DNA from: Nelumbo lutea | Taxonomy: Eukaryota; Streptophyta; Magnoliopsida; Proteales; Nelumbonaceae | Assembly (NCBI GenBank): GCA_022828595.1 | Contig: JAKGHH010000006.1 | Span: forward strand, 16,116,499-16,180,498 | Reading direction: 5' to 3' | DNA: 64,000 bases | Shown here: positions 23,131 through 35,448 of the stretch, one piece after another | How positions within the stretch are numbered: position 1 is the stretch's first letter | How the letters are laid out: each line of letters begins with the position of its first letter | Position numbers and translations under genes: made by a program | Notes under the pieces: model-generated | Told to the model about the DNA's origin: nothing | Database searches by the model: none | Seen by the model: the letters and a program-made list of their open reading frames with translations, nothing else

Positions 23131-24756
23131 ATGGACGATGGTAGCCAACGTGAAAATGGGAGACACAAAGATCAGTACAAGACAGTTCACAGTCAGGTAT
23201 CAAGCTATGAAAAATCTTTGTAGATGACGTTTAATCTATGGTTAAGTTGGATTCTTATTATAGTTCTTAATTTGGGGCCAATTTGAAAAAAAAAAAAAAA
23301 CATTGCACTGGAAGTTTCTAAGCCATCTATATCTATATTTGTAGAGGAAAGGGGAGGTCAAGAGTCGTCTCACTTCAATGTTCTCATGGTCCTTATATCC
23401 TTCCATTTCTCACAGATGTGGTTATTTATTTTTAAATTAAATTATTAAAAATATAAGAAGTTAAAATAAAATTCTTTTAGGTTTTAATTATCTCTAATAA
23501 AACCCATCATTACCTTCCTCGATAAGATCATTCTTAAATAGTGTTTGGAACATCTCCTTTAACCCATTAGATTCCTCCTTTCCTCTTTAAGTCTCTCATC
23601 CCTTTTTGGCTCTATCTAATAAAGTAGAGGCATATAAGTTAGATGGATCGGATTAGGTTAACGACCAAACCAAGACTAACCCTAACCCTAAATATGAAAC
23701 CTAGACTGGAGCCAAAACCCAAAGTTGCCAACCCAAACCTAACCGAATTTCAATTGAACCTCATGGGCTTACTTGCTAGTTTCTTACCATATGCAACTGT
23801 TGATAATCTTTCCTGTTATGTGATTATTACAGTGGATGATTCCCCAACATCAGATGAAGCAGGTGATGGCCCTCATGGCTGAGAGGGATGCTGCAATTCA
23901 AGAAAGGAATGTGGCCCTAGCAGAGAAAAAGGCAGCATTGGCAGAACGAGACATGGCATTCCTACAGCGAGATGCTGCCATTGCTGAGCGGAACAATGCC
24001 TTAATGGAAAGGGACAATGCCATTGCAGCCCTAGAGTACCGGGAAAATGCCTTGAGTGGTAGTGGTGTACCAACATGCCCACCTGGATGTGGAGTCCCGC
24101 GTGGGACAAAGCATGTACACCATCCAACCCATTTGGCAGAAGCTCCTTACCATGCGAGGGATATGCACATAACTGAAGCCTACCCTTTATCATCATCTCC
24201 TGCTGAGGCTCACAAGCCTCGGAGAGCTAAGCGAACCAAGAAAGAGAGCAAGGCAGTGCCACTTAAGAGGTCCCAACAACCCTCAAGCAAGGGTAAGAAA
24301 GGGGGAGAGGACTTGAACAAACTGGTTACTGTGGCCAAGTTACATGACTGGAGGAGTGGACAGGACGCAAATGGAAGTGGTGAAGAATTGAAAAAGCAGC
24401 TGGCAGTGTCAAAGCCCGACTGGAAGGGCCAAGACCTTGGCTTGAACCAGGTAAACTTTGATGAATCAACCATGCCGGTCCCAGTTTGTTCATGCACGGG
24501 GGTCCTCCAGCAGTGCTATAAGTGGGGGAATGGGGGATGGCAGTCTGCCTGCTGCACCACCACCTTGTCATCGTATCCACTGCCCGTGATGCCAAACAAG
24601 CGTCATGCCCGCATTGGTGGTAGAAAGATGAGTGGTAGTGCATTTACTAAATTGCTTAGCCGGCTGGCTGCACAAGGCCATGATCTTTCTACTCCAGTTG
24701 ATCTCAAGGACCACTGGGCCAAACATGGGACAAATCGGTACGTAACCATCAAATAG
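23131..24756 (+). CDS. BBR/BPC GAGA-binding transcriptional regulator, class II (BPC4/BPC6-like)
   Basis: Nuclear protein that binds GA-rich (GAGA) promoter motifs; family members regulate homeotic and developmental genes. Coding exons are 23131-23196 ([20 protein letters not shown], then SQ) and 23833-24756. The intron 23197-23832 is GT-AG and phase 0. The product is 329 residues, within the family range. Residues about 33-95 form the alanine-zipper coiled coil of class II BPCs, with repeats of AERDxAxxERNxA. A basic, nuclear-localisation-type stretch follows ([13 protein letters not shown]). Residues 238-329 are the conserved C-terminal DNA-binding domain, with the Cys cluster CSC...QQC...SACC, '[17 protein letters not shown]' and the end '[15 protein letters not shown]'. 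The start was chosen because MDDG...RENGRHK matches class II N-termini. No disabling change was seen. Confidence 0.95.
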
Positions 24757-25858
24757 TTGGCAAACAGATTAAGCCTTTTTTTTTTGACCGGGGAAAATGA
24801 AAATATGGAGCATATACAAGAGCTTAATTATTTATAATGTCCATAGATCAAACTAGGGTAGATGAATCTGGCGGACATTCTCTTCCTTGGCACACACTCT
24901 CTCCCCCCTCTCTCTGTTTGTGTGTGCGCGTTTCAATTTCAAGTTGGGAAAACATGGTCACTCAAAAGTAGCCAGTAGCCTGCCTTGTTTCTACTTGTTC
25001 TTAAAAACGCATCAGAACCCGTGGAAGAAGATGCACATGTAAATGAAAAGGACGAGTGAATATGTACAAATATAATAGTTCTTATTAGCTTTTACGAACT
25101 CACAGTTGCCTTTTTCCCTTTTGAGTTCCTAAAGTGAGTGAATATTTGGGTTGCCAGACACTGCTCAATGTGGTATCCGATATTCCGATTGTTCAAATTT
25201 TAATTTGATGGAAACACTTAAAAGTGCATATACTTGTGTTCTTTTTGGTCATAAATTTTATTAAGTTAAACAATTGACTAGTTTTATTCATGAGAAATTT
25301 TGGTTGATAAATTTTTCGGATAAGTATGGACAGGCTCAATGCAGATTTCTGAATTTCACTGCAGGTCTATAAACTTTCAAAATGTCAAAAACCCCCTACT
25401 TTATACACCAATGCTCGCCTGTGAATTGGCATCAATTCTAAGCTGGCATCCACCTCAACTATACTTTGGGCCTAAAATTTCTTATCCTGGGATGAATTGT
25501 CACTCTAAATTTTTTCTCAATTGTGGAAGTTATTTAAAGATTAATTAACTTTTGCTCTCTTTACCAAAAAATGAACATGCCATAAAGAAATTTGTCACAA
25601 AACCATATCAAACCCAGCCCACAATGCTTGCATTGCAAGGAGCTATTTTGTTTCAAGGCTGGAGGAGGCGGTTTCTTCCTTGGATGTTTATAAAAAGTTG
25701 AGAAAGCTAACCAAAAAGTATTTATGCAAAAAGTCACTTCTGTATTTTAGAAAACTATGATAAATTTCAATTTGGCAGAACTAGACTGTAGAAAATATTT
25801 TCAAGTAAAAGAAGAAAAAAAGTCACTGTAACACAAAAATGAAAAAAATCAAGATAAG
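24757..25858. other. Intergenic, 3' of the BPC gene
   Basis: Likely includes the BPC 3' UTR at its start. No further coding region is recognised. Confidence 0.4.
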
Positions 25859-26097
25859 CTATTCGGAGCAAGAGTCCATGCTAGGCAAGTCTGCATCAGG
25901 ATTCTCACGGAGCCTTTGAATATGTGCTCTTAACCTATCAATTCGACACTTGAAAGTCTAAACAATCTTATCAAGTCGCTGACAAAGCCATCAGGAATGC
26001 GCTCGTCATAATTAACATCCTCTGCGCCAACACCATAAACTTCCTTGAGCATATTATCATTGCATCCTAGGCTGCAAGCTCTTCCGATTCCCTTAGC
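25859..26097 (-). pseudogene. Unrecognised gene remnant with one frameshift
   Basis: On the minus strand it translates from AKGIGRACSLGCNDNMLKEV through 'VNYDERIPDGFVSD'. After a one-base shift (and a TAG that may replace CAG) it continues 'TFKCRIDRLRAHIQRLRENP' and 'DADLPSMDSCSE', then a stop. The charged, non-repetitive composition looks like real protein sequence, unlike the surrounding AT-rich DNA. A T-rich tract precedes it in the coding direction, as before a splice acceptor. I do not recognise the family. It could be a last exon of a decayed gene or a captured fragment. Confidence 0.4.
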
Positions 26098-26269
26098 AAT
26101 GATTCAGAGATCAAAAAGAAAAAAAAAAAATTTCTCCTACAAACATTTACAGTAACTACAGCCTCGAAGCCATAATCGTGGTGTTGGGGAATTCACACGA
26201 ATGGTCTAGACGAGCAATCATACTATTTAAAACACGTTTGTAAGGGATGGTATAAATGATGCAAGATTA

Positions 26270-27486
26270 GGGGTCCATTCAACAATGTCAAATTGACCAA
26301 ATCGACCAACTCGGCCCGACCCAATCTGATTTGGCCAGTTTCAACATTGGTCGGTTTCGGGGTTGTAAAGATGGGTAAACCGATAATTCGGGGTTGTAAA
26401 GATGGGTAAATTAAACCAAACCAAGTTATTTAACTAGATTATCTCTATCCTACTTCTTCCTACTTACTTACTAACTTAGTTACTTATTTTTAGCATTAAT
26501 TTTTTAGTTACTTACTAACTTAGTTATCTATTCTTTATAATTTTTATGATTGGCATTAATGGCAAGCATTGCAAGACAAGCAAAATCCCTAATCCCTACA
26601 CTTTTAGAAAGATTGGCTTCTTGCATTTTTTGAAAGATTAAAAGAGTTCTCTACTCTCTAAACATTGCAAGTCCTAGTCTTTTTCTAAATTTCATTATTC
26701 TTTGACTCTTTCTTTCCTGGTTCGTCTCCTCAAGGCTCAAACATTCTCAAAATTTTCAAATTTCAACATCACTCATTCACTTGGTTCTTCCATCTTCTCA
26801 AATCTCAACTCTCAAATTTCAATTTCTCAAGACTCAAGCATCACATTCACAAGTTAGTATTTTTTATTTAATATTTTTAAAATTTAATGCATCTTAAAAG
26901 TTGATATATTTTATTTGTGTTTTGTTTAAGCTTTGAAAAGAAAATCAGGTTATTTATGATATATCTGCACCAAAAACTTCAGTTTTATATGAAAAACCTA
27001 ATCTATTTAAATATATATTTCGATTTTAATTTAAATATATATTTTATATTTAAAACGGTTAAATATAAATATTTCAATTTTGCATAAAAACCAAAATATT
27101 TGAAAAAATATATCTATAAAATATATATTCTGAAATATATCAGATATATATTTCCAGAAAATATATATTCTGATATATTTGTATATATATTTTGGTTTCA
27201 AATATATATTTTTGTTTTAAATATTTTTCCAGAAAATATATTCTGAAATATTATATATAATATGTATATTTCAGTTTTAAAGGTTTTAAAATATATATAT
27301 ATATATTTCTGAAATGTATATTTCAGTTTTAAATATATTTCCAGAACCGACCCAAACCGACTAGGTCGGTTTTGCTTAATAGAGGGTCGGTTTTGATTTA
27401 CTCTTTAGGTAACCTGACCAAGTCGGGTCAGTTGAAAAAAAAAAACTAGTAAACCAACCCAACCCGACCCATGAACAACCCTACCT
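26270..27486. repeat. Possible hAT-like foldback element (weak)
   Basis: The right end reads, in reverse complement, TAGGGTTGTTCATGGGTCGG, typical of plant hAT-like terminal repeats. The left end 'taggggtccattcaacaatg' is only loosely similar, and no target duplication is seen. Both flanks carry 'gaccaa-ctcggcccgaccc'-type motifs in opposite orientation. A 33-bp tandem duplication of 'cggggttgtaaagatgggta' lies near 26356-26410. The centre is AT-rich with 'tatatatttcag' motifs. Confidence 0.3.
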
Positions 27487-27660
27487 TTGAGAGAAGCTTT
27501 TTATCTATTTTCTCCATTTTTTGCATTTTTTCTTATTTTCTTTTGTTCTAAAAATATAGGACAGTAATCATTGTTTATCTTGATTAGATTAATAAAGTTG
27601 CACACTATTAGAGAGAGACCTTTGGGTTTTTCAAGGCTTCTTATTTTGCATGTTATAAAT

Positions 27661-27944
27661 CAAGGTTTTTAAAATTGAATCGAACAACGAACCAGTCAAA
27701 GGTCCAATTCTCGGGTCGAACGGTCTGACCATTCAAATCGAATGGATGACCCGTTTTGAAAAAAATAAAAAATAAATAAAAATGGCCAAAACCGTTGGAC
27801 GGTTCAAATGGTTTGACCGCTTGGACCAGTGGTTTGTTGATCAAATCAACGGTTTTTTGCGAAATAATGGTTTTGCGATAAAATGGAACTAGTCACCTAA
27901 CTAATTCCTCGTTTTTCCGATCCTATCTGATTTTGAAAACTATG
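27661..27944 (+). mobile_element. hAT-type MITE, family A, copy 1
   Basis: 284 bp, starting CAAGGTTTTTAAAA and ending TTTTGAAAACTATG. 8-bp flanks are TTATAAAT (27653-27660) and ATATAAAT (27945-27952), 7 of 8 identical. The internal 'ggtctgacc-ttcaaatcgaa' is shared with copies 2-5. No coding capacity. Confidence 0.75.
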
Positions 27945-28479
27945 ATATAAATCAAATAATATAAATAGGTTAAGGTTAAACAATCAAAAGATTATTAATT
28001 TAAAAATCCACTAAACTTTCACTAAAAATAAATATTAACAAAGCTTAGCAAATATTAAAAATGTGTTTCAATTCCACTTAAAAATCCAACTTAATGAACA
28101 CTAATAAAAAAAAGAAATTTAAATATAAAAATATTATACATATTAATATATAATATAATGAAATTTGATTTCATAATATATATTATATGTTATAATATAT
28201 ATAATAAAGTATATATTATTAAATTCAGTTTTAACCGAAATAACCAAAAATTTTGGTTTTGATTTTTATTTTTGTTGTTCAGTTTTTAAAATTTTGGTTT
28301 ATTTGATTCGATTTTTGACCTAATAAACCAAATGCTCACCCCTGGGTTTTATCTAGCAACTATTAAAAATTAGTATTGATAAGATAATTAAAGTTAATAA
28401 TAAAAAATAACAAATCATTTATAACTTATCCTAACCCAATTAGATCTATAAATTTCCAAGCTCAAGCAACTATTTTCTT

Positions 28480-29872
28480 TTGATAAATAACAATAGTCTC
28501 ATCTCTGATAAATAACAATAGTTTAATCTCCAATAATTATTAAAATTTATAGCGTAAATACACAATTATTGAAAATATATTGATAATGAAAAAATACAAT
28601 AATTACAAAAATAAAATAAGTACTAAAAATAGATTAACGTAGTCAATAAATAGTATAATCTCTAATAAATATTTATCAATAAGTTATAACAAAAATACAA
28701 TTAATACAATAAGTACCATAGGTTAAATTTAAAAATATCAATAATAGTAGTTTAATCTCCAATAATTATTGAAAGTTTTCTAAATAACAAAAAAATTATA
28801 CAAAATCATTGGAAAATCATTTATCGCAAAAAACAATAAATAATTACTGAAATACAATAAATATTAATTTTAGTATATATAATTATATAATAAATACAGA
28901 TTAAGAGTTTAAAATCATTATTAAAAAATATTAATTTCTTTGAAAGTTATTTTCTCAAATTATTACTTGATATAAGTGAAATTAGTTATTCATAATATTA
29001 TGTTATAATTATTTTTCTACTTTTTAGAATTGTTTTATATTTATTACATAATTTCTTTATTTGAACTATTTAAATTCTAGTTATGTTAAATATTTTGTTA
29101 TTTAAAATATTTAGTTATAAAAATACTTAAATAATATGTAAAATATTAATTATTTATTAAATTTAATTGTCCATAAAATCATAATTTATACTATTTTTAC
29201 ATAATTTCATTATTAATTTTTAATATATTAAATTATTATTAATTTCAATATTATGTTGTAATTATTTTTGTACTTTGAAGAATTTTTTTTAAATTTATTA
29301 CATAATTTTATTATTTTAACTATTTAAAATCTAGTTATGATAAATATTTAGTTATTTGAATTTTATTTATTTAAATCTATTACATATTATTAAATATTTG
29401 AAAAATATTTAAATTGGTAATCTGGAAAAACATAATTTAAATTGTTAGTACATGATTTTTTGATATCATTTGTAAAAATATAAGATTATTTTTTTGTGTT
29501 TTTAATAGATATTTTAAAGTTATTATATAATTTTGTTAGAATATTTAAATAATTCTTAAAATTTTAATCAAAACTTTCTTTAGATAGATATAGATAAAAA
29601 TCAGGGGAGAGGATAAATAAGGATTAGAGATAATTTAGGAGAGAAACTCTCTACTAAATTAAAGATATTTTTGGAGATAAATAGGAATTAGAGATAACTT
29701 TAGAGAAAGTGGGGGATAGTGTGGGGGGTAGTTTAGGAGAAATTTTAATAGAAGAGATTATTTAGGTTATTGGGAAAGTGCGGTTGTTTAAAAAATGACA
29801 GAATTAAAAAAAATAAAAAATTCAAAAAAGGGATAAAATTTCTAGACTTCCTTGTTTTAATATATATATAGA
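28480..29872 (-). mobile_element. Non-autonomous Helitron-like element, copy A (3' end not located)
   Basis: Read on the minus strand it starts at 29872 as TCTATATATATATTAAAACA, preceded by A as expected for a Helitron 5' end. It is collinear with the Helitron at 47292 (shared 'acaaccgcactttcccaata' and 'ctaatttcacttatatcaag' types of sequence). It continues past the point where retrotransposon 2 sits in that copy. A matching uninterrupted stretch is near 28700-28725. No 3' CTAG hairpin end was found on this side. Confidence 0.55.
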
Positions 29873-30731
29873 TGGTAAATATTATTATGTAACAAATTTT
29901 ATATTAATATATATAGAAATGTTATATATTTTTTATACTAGACTAGAAGTAAATAAAAATTTTAATTTGTAAAAAAAGTCACAGTTTTATAATTACACGG
30001 GCAATCCTATAAGCCTATACAAATATTATTACACTTAAGGTGTGGGCTAGGCTAGGCCAAGCAATCTTAAAAACTCCTAATACACTATCAAAATTTAGCC
30101 CGAAATTTTTAATTTTTTGTTCATCAGGCTAAACAATGTGGGTGGCCCATCCCTCATAGTTATTTTTGCATCAATATTATCTAAAAATAGTTAAAAAAAC
30201 CTAAAAATAATGCATGCATGGGTTGCACTTGGTTTGGTGACTTTGATCTAGTTCAATTACGAGTGTTACGTGCATGCAACTTGGGTTGGTTGGGTCAGGA
30301 TGAGGATCAATCCAAGCCTAATCCAAAGTCTTAAACCCTGAGTTTTGGCTTAGATTAATTTAGTTAATGACTAAAAAAGTTAACTATAGATTAATTTAAT
30401 TATGATATAGCCTAATTTTATATATTTACTGGTGTTTAATTATTTTAAATATTTAAGTGATATTTTCCAAAAATTAAAACATTTAATCATTAATAAAGTA
30501 AAATAAATAAAATAGAACACTAACAAATAATGTGGAAAAATAATTATTTTATTAAGTAATTAGCAATGATTATTATTTTTTTTCGAAAATTATTAATATA
30601 ATTAATCCAAATTACTAAATTACTAAAAATTTTCTGTAATAAATTATTAAGGTAAAGATTTAATTATTTTAAACAATATTACATTATTTCTTTAGTTATA
30701 AGTGTTGGTTATTTCACTTTCCTTGATAAGT

Positions 30732-30758
30732 CCCGTGCATCGCACGGGTCCCCGCTAG
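30732..30758 (+). mobile_element. Helitron 3' terminus
   Basis: A perfect 7-bp stem CCCGTGC / GCACGGG with loop ATC, then TCCCCG and CTAG, followed by T at 30759. This hairpin-plus-CTAG|T layout is the hallmark of Helitron 3' ends. Its 5' end was not identified. It may belong to a plus-strand element covering part of 29873-30758, which is AT-rich and non-coding. Confidence 0.7.
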
Positions 30759-31290
30759 TTAGGTATTATAAGACAAGTGCAACGTTTTAGAATATGCTTT
30801 GGTTTTACTGGTATTTTATAGTTTTGTTTATCAAAAGTAAAGATGTTAGGTAAAAAAAGTAAAAATGTAAAATGGTCACTAATAAAGATAATTATGCTCT
30901 TTTCAAATTATAAAAAGCTAATAAGAAGTCATAGTAACAGCCTTAGACAAAATACAACCATGATTTTAAGTTTGAAAATCACAAGCTTCAGGTATGAAGA
31001 TTTTTTATTGAATTTCCCAAATCAACAATGGTATCGAGATTTTTATATTTAATTTGGGGCTGATTTTTTTAAGCCAATCTGTATTTGAAGAAAAAGAAAT
31101 AACTTAGGTATATTTATCTTGGGTTTTTTTTTTTCTTTTTAATACATACCCGATTGGGGTCTGGAATTTTGCCTTTGAAATGGCTAAATCACAATCACAA
31201 TTCAAATATGTATATTTTTTTAAATCTCTAAAATACAGATTTAATTTGGGGTTATTTTTTTAAGTCTTTAAAATAAAGGTCTGATTCAAG

Positions 31291-31587
31291 CAAGGTTTTT
31301 AAAACCGACCCGGACAACGAACCGATTAGGGGTTCGGTTCTCGGGTCGAATGGTCTGTCCGTTCAAATCGAACAGTTGGCCCGCTCGGACAAAAATATAA
31401 AAAATAAAAAGCAGTCAAAACCGTTAAACAGTTTGAATGGTTCAATTGCTCGGGTCAGAATTTTTCTGATTAAATCAACATTTTTTTGGCAAAAATCTGG
31501 TTTTGGGGAAAAACGGAACCGATCAAATTACCAGTTCCCGGTTTTTCTGGTCCGACCATCCGGTCCGATCCGGTTTTGAAAACCATG
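31291..31587 (+). mobile_element. hAT-type MITE, family A, copy 2
   Basis: 297 bp, CAAGGTTTTTAAAACCGA...CGGTTTTGAAAACCATG. Flanks are GATTCAAG (31283-31290) and AATTCAAG (31588-31595), 7 of 8 identical. It is the best-preserved copy. Confidence 0.82.
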
Positions 31588-31599
31588 AATTCAAGTCTG

Positions 31600-32232
31600 T
31601 ACTGTCTTTTGAGATGTCCAAAACATAGGCACTGTTCAAGTCTATAGTTACATTGGAATTTTTTTAAGTACAGGCCAAATTTAGATCTGAAATTTTTCCA
31701 TGAATCAAATCTGTCAAGAGAAATGAAAATTTTAATGATTCAAGTACACACTGTTGAGTATTTTTACAACTTAGACTACGTCAAGGTAGTTTAAACCTCA
31801 ACTCCACTTTCCACTTACCATTCTCTCTTATTACCATTATTACCATTATGATGATGTCAGAATAGAAAACCTAGGAAATCAAAATTATGATGATATTTTC
31901 CAAATTAAATGGTGAACCAATACTGCAATATACAACTTTTTTACTACAATAAATCACATCTTTTAAAGTAAAAAACAGAAGCTGCAAGGAAGAAGAAACC
32001 TAGGTACATCATTGTACAGTATGAAAGAAACATGGTCACACTATGGGAACTGAGCTGCACATGGTAAACAAACGGAAAAAAGCAAAAGACAAAGACACAT
32101 TGAGACTAAAGTAGAAGAAAATGGCTAAATCATAAGCACAACTCAGATCTACAATTTCTTTTTAAATCTCGAAAAAAATATTTGTTTTTCTAATGTCTAA
32201 ATCACAAGCATAATTCTGATTTTTTCAAGTCT
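31600..32232. other. Intergenic
   Basis: Nothing recognised. Confidence 0.4.
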
Positions 32233-32241
32233 TTAAAACAA

Positions 32242-33803
32242 GGGAAGATTTCCCATAGGTACCCTGTAATTTAGCCGAGTGCCAATTTAATACCCCTACT
32301 TTAAAAATCGTGACAATTTAGTATCCAAATTTTTAATTTGCGACAATTTGATACCCGACGTTAGATTTCCGTTGGTTAGAAACTCACATGCGGGTTAAAA
32401 TTACCTTCTTATTTCTCTAATCCTCTTGTCTGCGTTCTGGATTGAATGAATGAAAAACCCTTCTTAGTTCGATCAAAAATAGCACTGCTTCCGATGGAAA
32501 TCTTGTCGGGATGATTCCACCGGGTAGAATTTCCGGTCAGCTTTTGTCAATGATCAGCCCATGGATGCTGCACATCTTCGGAGAGTGTCGGGCTACGTCA
32601 ACCAACGCGATGCGCTCTTCCCGCTGCTTACAGTCGAAGAAACACTCATCTACAGCGCCCGTCTGAGGGGATGTGGTGGGCGTAGTGTGGCTGCAGCGAG
32701 AGTGAGAGAGCTGCTGAAAGAGCTGGGGTTGGATCATGTGAAGGATTCGAGGATTGGCGGGGATTCAGCTCCTGGGATCTCAAGCGGTGAGAAGCGCAAG
32801 GTCTTTGGGTTACAGAGACTCTGGGTATACAAACCTCGTTGGCTCTTGAAGGCCAATTGTCGATTGAGGATAAAGCTGCTGAAAATCATCATGAAGAAGA
32901 CGAGCAACAAGAAAAGCGGTTGACGATAACTTCGGCATCTGATTTTATCGTAGAAAAGCATATTTTCTACCCAAATTCTCGATTTCGAGAGGTCTTAATT
33001 CTAAGCCAGAGATTCTGCAGCAACATATTCAGAACCAAGCAACTATTTGCGGCCCGAATGATCCAAGCCTAGGTGGTCGGAGTTGTGCTGGGAACCAGTT
33101 TCATGAATGTTAACAATGACACCGCCTGGGTCAGGTTGCAGACGCGACTCGGGTTCTTCGCTTTCAGTCTCACTTTCTTGCTCTCTTCAACAACAGAAGG
33201 GCTACCGATTTTCTTACAGGAGAGAAGAATTTCGATGAGAGAGACCTCCAGAAAAGCTTACAGAGTCTTGTCCTACGTAATAGCCAACACCCCGGTATTC
33301 CTCCACTTCCTTCTACTGTTTGCTCTTCTCTACAGCGTTCCCGTATATTGGCTAGTGGGTTTGAGAAGAGAAATCGATGGGTTTCTATACTTCTGTCTGG
33401 TGGTGTTGATGTCGAATTCATTTGTGCCATGTTTCAGTGCTCTCCTCCCCTCAGAAAATGGCACTGCTTCTCGGATTCTCGGCGGTGCAATAATTTTTCG
33501 GTGACAAATTAATTTTCCCAGTGGCAATTCGCCTGACACCATGGGCGTGAGGGAGCTGGTTCTCTGTAAATGCAAGAACAGTGTTTACTACTTGCATTGC
33601 TCGATGGGTTATTTTAATAATTTTAATCCGTCGAAATAGCATTGGGGGTATTTAAGACTTTTTATCCTCTAACGGACGGAAATCTAAGTCGGGTACCAAA
33701 TTGTCCCAGATTAAAATTTCAGGTGCTAGATTGTAACACTTTAAAGTACAATGATAAATTGGCATTCAGTTTAAAGTACAAGGTACCTATTGGAAATTTT
33801 TCC
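32242..33803. mobile_element. Pack-MULE carrying an ABCG transporter fragment
   Basis: The left end (32242 to about 32400) and right end (about 33640-33803) are inverted repeats of roughly 150 bp. They share 'ggtaccctgtaatttag'-type sequence, 'gtgccaatttaata', 'gacaatttgatacccgac' and 'ttagatttccgt'. Flanks are TTAAAACAA (32233-32241) and TTAAAATAA (33804-33812), 8 of 9 identical, the 9-bp duplication expected of Mutator-like elements. There is no transposase. The interior is a host gene fragment, which defines a Pack-MULE. Confidence 0.82.
32497..33504 (+). pseudogene. Captured ABCG (WBC-type) half-transporter fragment
   Basis: Derived from a plant ABCG half-transporter (nucleotide-binding domain followed by membrane domain; exports substrates across the plasma membrane). 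It reads '[11 protein letters not shown]', a one-base shift, then '[20 protein letters not shown]' with the Q-loop region and '[17 protein letters not shown]'. The signature follows as [10 protein letters not shown], where ISGGE is usual. Walker A lies upstream and is absent. Walker B to the end of the nucleotide domain is deleted. In another frame the linker and first membrane segments follow: '[10 protein letters not shown]', 'IFRTKQLFAA', a TAG at 33070, then '[13 protein letters not shown]' and '[20 protein letters not shown]'. It ends after 'VPCFSALLP'. With a deletion, frameshifts and a stop it cannot make a transporter. Confidence 0.88.
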
Positions 33804-33812
33804 TTAAAATAA

Positions 33813-34159
33813 AGTTCTGATTCAAGACTTTTTTTCATAGGTTGTTCAAACAAGAAGTTGAGAGAGCCACTTAGGAATGTCCAACTTTTTCTCTATTTAT
33901 TTGATTTTAGATTAGTTAAGTAATTTTTTTACTTAATTTTTGAGTTGTTTTGTTATTAATTTATGATTTTATAATATTTGTTGGAAAGTGTATTTTTTCC
34001 TCTTAGAAAGTGAGGGATACAAATAGGAAGGAGAGAGAGAGAGAGAGTTCTATGCTTAACCTTAGAGGTAAGGGATTTTTAGTGAATTTTTGTCTTAAAC
34101 TTTGTTTTGGTCATTTATTCCTCTTTCCATTTGATTTTTTTGTTCTTCTTATGGGTTTT
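33813..34159. other. Intergenic
   Basis: AT-rich, with a short (GA)n tract at about 34030-34045. No gene recognised. Confidence 0.4.
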
Positions 34160-34167
34160 GTTTAACG

Positions 34168-34480
34168 CAAGGTTTTTAAAACCGAATTGGAGAATGAATA
34201 GGTTAGGAGTCCGGTTCCCGGGTCGAACGGTCTGACCTTTCGAACCGAATGGATGGTCCATTTTGACAAAAATTTAAAAATAAAAAAATAAAAAACGACA
34301 AAAAACCATTAAACGATCCAAATGGTTTGGATGGTTCGAATACCCAGATCAATGGTTACTGACTAAATCAATAGTTTTTTGGTGAAATAACGGTTTTGGG
34401 ATAAAACGGAATCGATCACCTAACCGATTCCTAGTTTTTCCGGTCTGATCATCCGGTCCGGTCCCATTTTGAAAACCATG
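34168..34480 (+). mobile_element. hAT-type MITE, family A, copy 3
   Basis: 313 bp, CAAGGTTTTTAAAACCGA...TTTTGAAAACCATG. Flanks are GTTTAACG (34160-34167) and ATTTAATG (34481-34488), 6 of 8 identical. Confidence 0.75.
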
Positions 34481-34488
34481 ATTTAATG

Positions 34489-35440
34489 TGTTTTTCTCAT
34501 ATGAGTTGTTTTTTCAGGGAGAGCTATGGCATACTGGCATGTGTTTTATCATATGGGAACAACGTGATAAGTTTGTCTTTTACTAAATGCTTGGTATGTG
34601 CAACTTTGTCCATTTGATGAACATTTCCTTTTAGGTTAATATTTGAATATGGGTTTCTTTCATTTGCTATTGATTAAAATTACGAATATTTCCTTAGGAT
34701 TGAATTGGGATTGCCTCTCAAGCCATGAACGGTCCCATTATTGGTGCTCAAGGTGGCATAACTGATGGATTGTTTACAGGTTTCGAATTTCTATATGGTG
34801 TTTGTTATAGATCAGGTAATAAATAGTCCCACAGATGTATTCTTTTTCTAACTTTGGTATCCACTAAATCTTAGGCCCATTTTGGCCTTGCCTTGCCAAT
34901 TTTTTAGAAGCATTTTTACATTATGAATGTAATTGTACCATTTTTTTTTAGTTTGTTGGGAAGGGTTTGTCAATGGTTTAATCTATCTGACCAAACCAAT
35001 TGTGTTGATTCTGGTTATGTGATTTTGTCCCGATTAATAAATGGATTGGGACCTGTTATTTATGTTCTGTATTGATCAAGATCAGGACTGATTATGTAGT
35101 TAAAAATATATAAAGGTTTCCCGGTTTTCATGTAATTTTTGTTTTATTCTGTGTCAAGGGTGAGTTTGATAGACAATACATCAGATAATTAGTTTTGGTT
35201 AAAAACTTGCTTTATAAAAATTGAAGTTTTGAGTTGTTATTAGCCGGCTAAGGTGACCCACACCTCCACCTGGAGAAAAGTTGTTAGTAGGGGCATAGAA
35301 AAGGGATGGTTCAAACTTCTACTAGTCCCAAGGATAGGAGTGTTGTTATGTTGTTTCATCTGTGTTAAAATAAGACAATAATACAAGTTAATTAATACAG
35401 AAATAATTAGGTGACAGTAGATAAATTAGCCCACTTGGGA
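34489..35440. other. Intergenic
   Basis: No gene is recognised. A stretch near 34725-34785 translates as 'AMNGPIIGAQGGITDGLF' but cannot be extended, so it is not called. Confidence 0.35.
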
Positions 35441-35448
35441 AATCTCTA

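Noticed and set aside
23675..23692. Telomere-like 'ctaaccctaaccctaaa'
   Set aside because: Only two and a half units inside an intron, too short for a telomeric or interstitial array.
34725..34785. Short peptide 'AMNGPIIGAQGGITDGLF'
   Set aside because: Cannot be extended on either side and no family is recognised.
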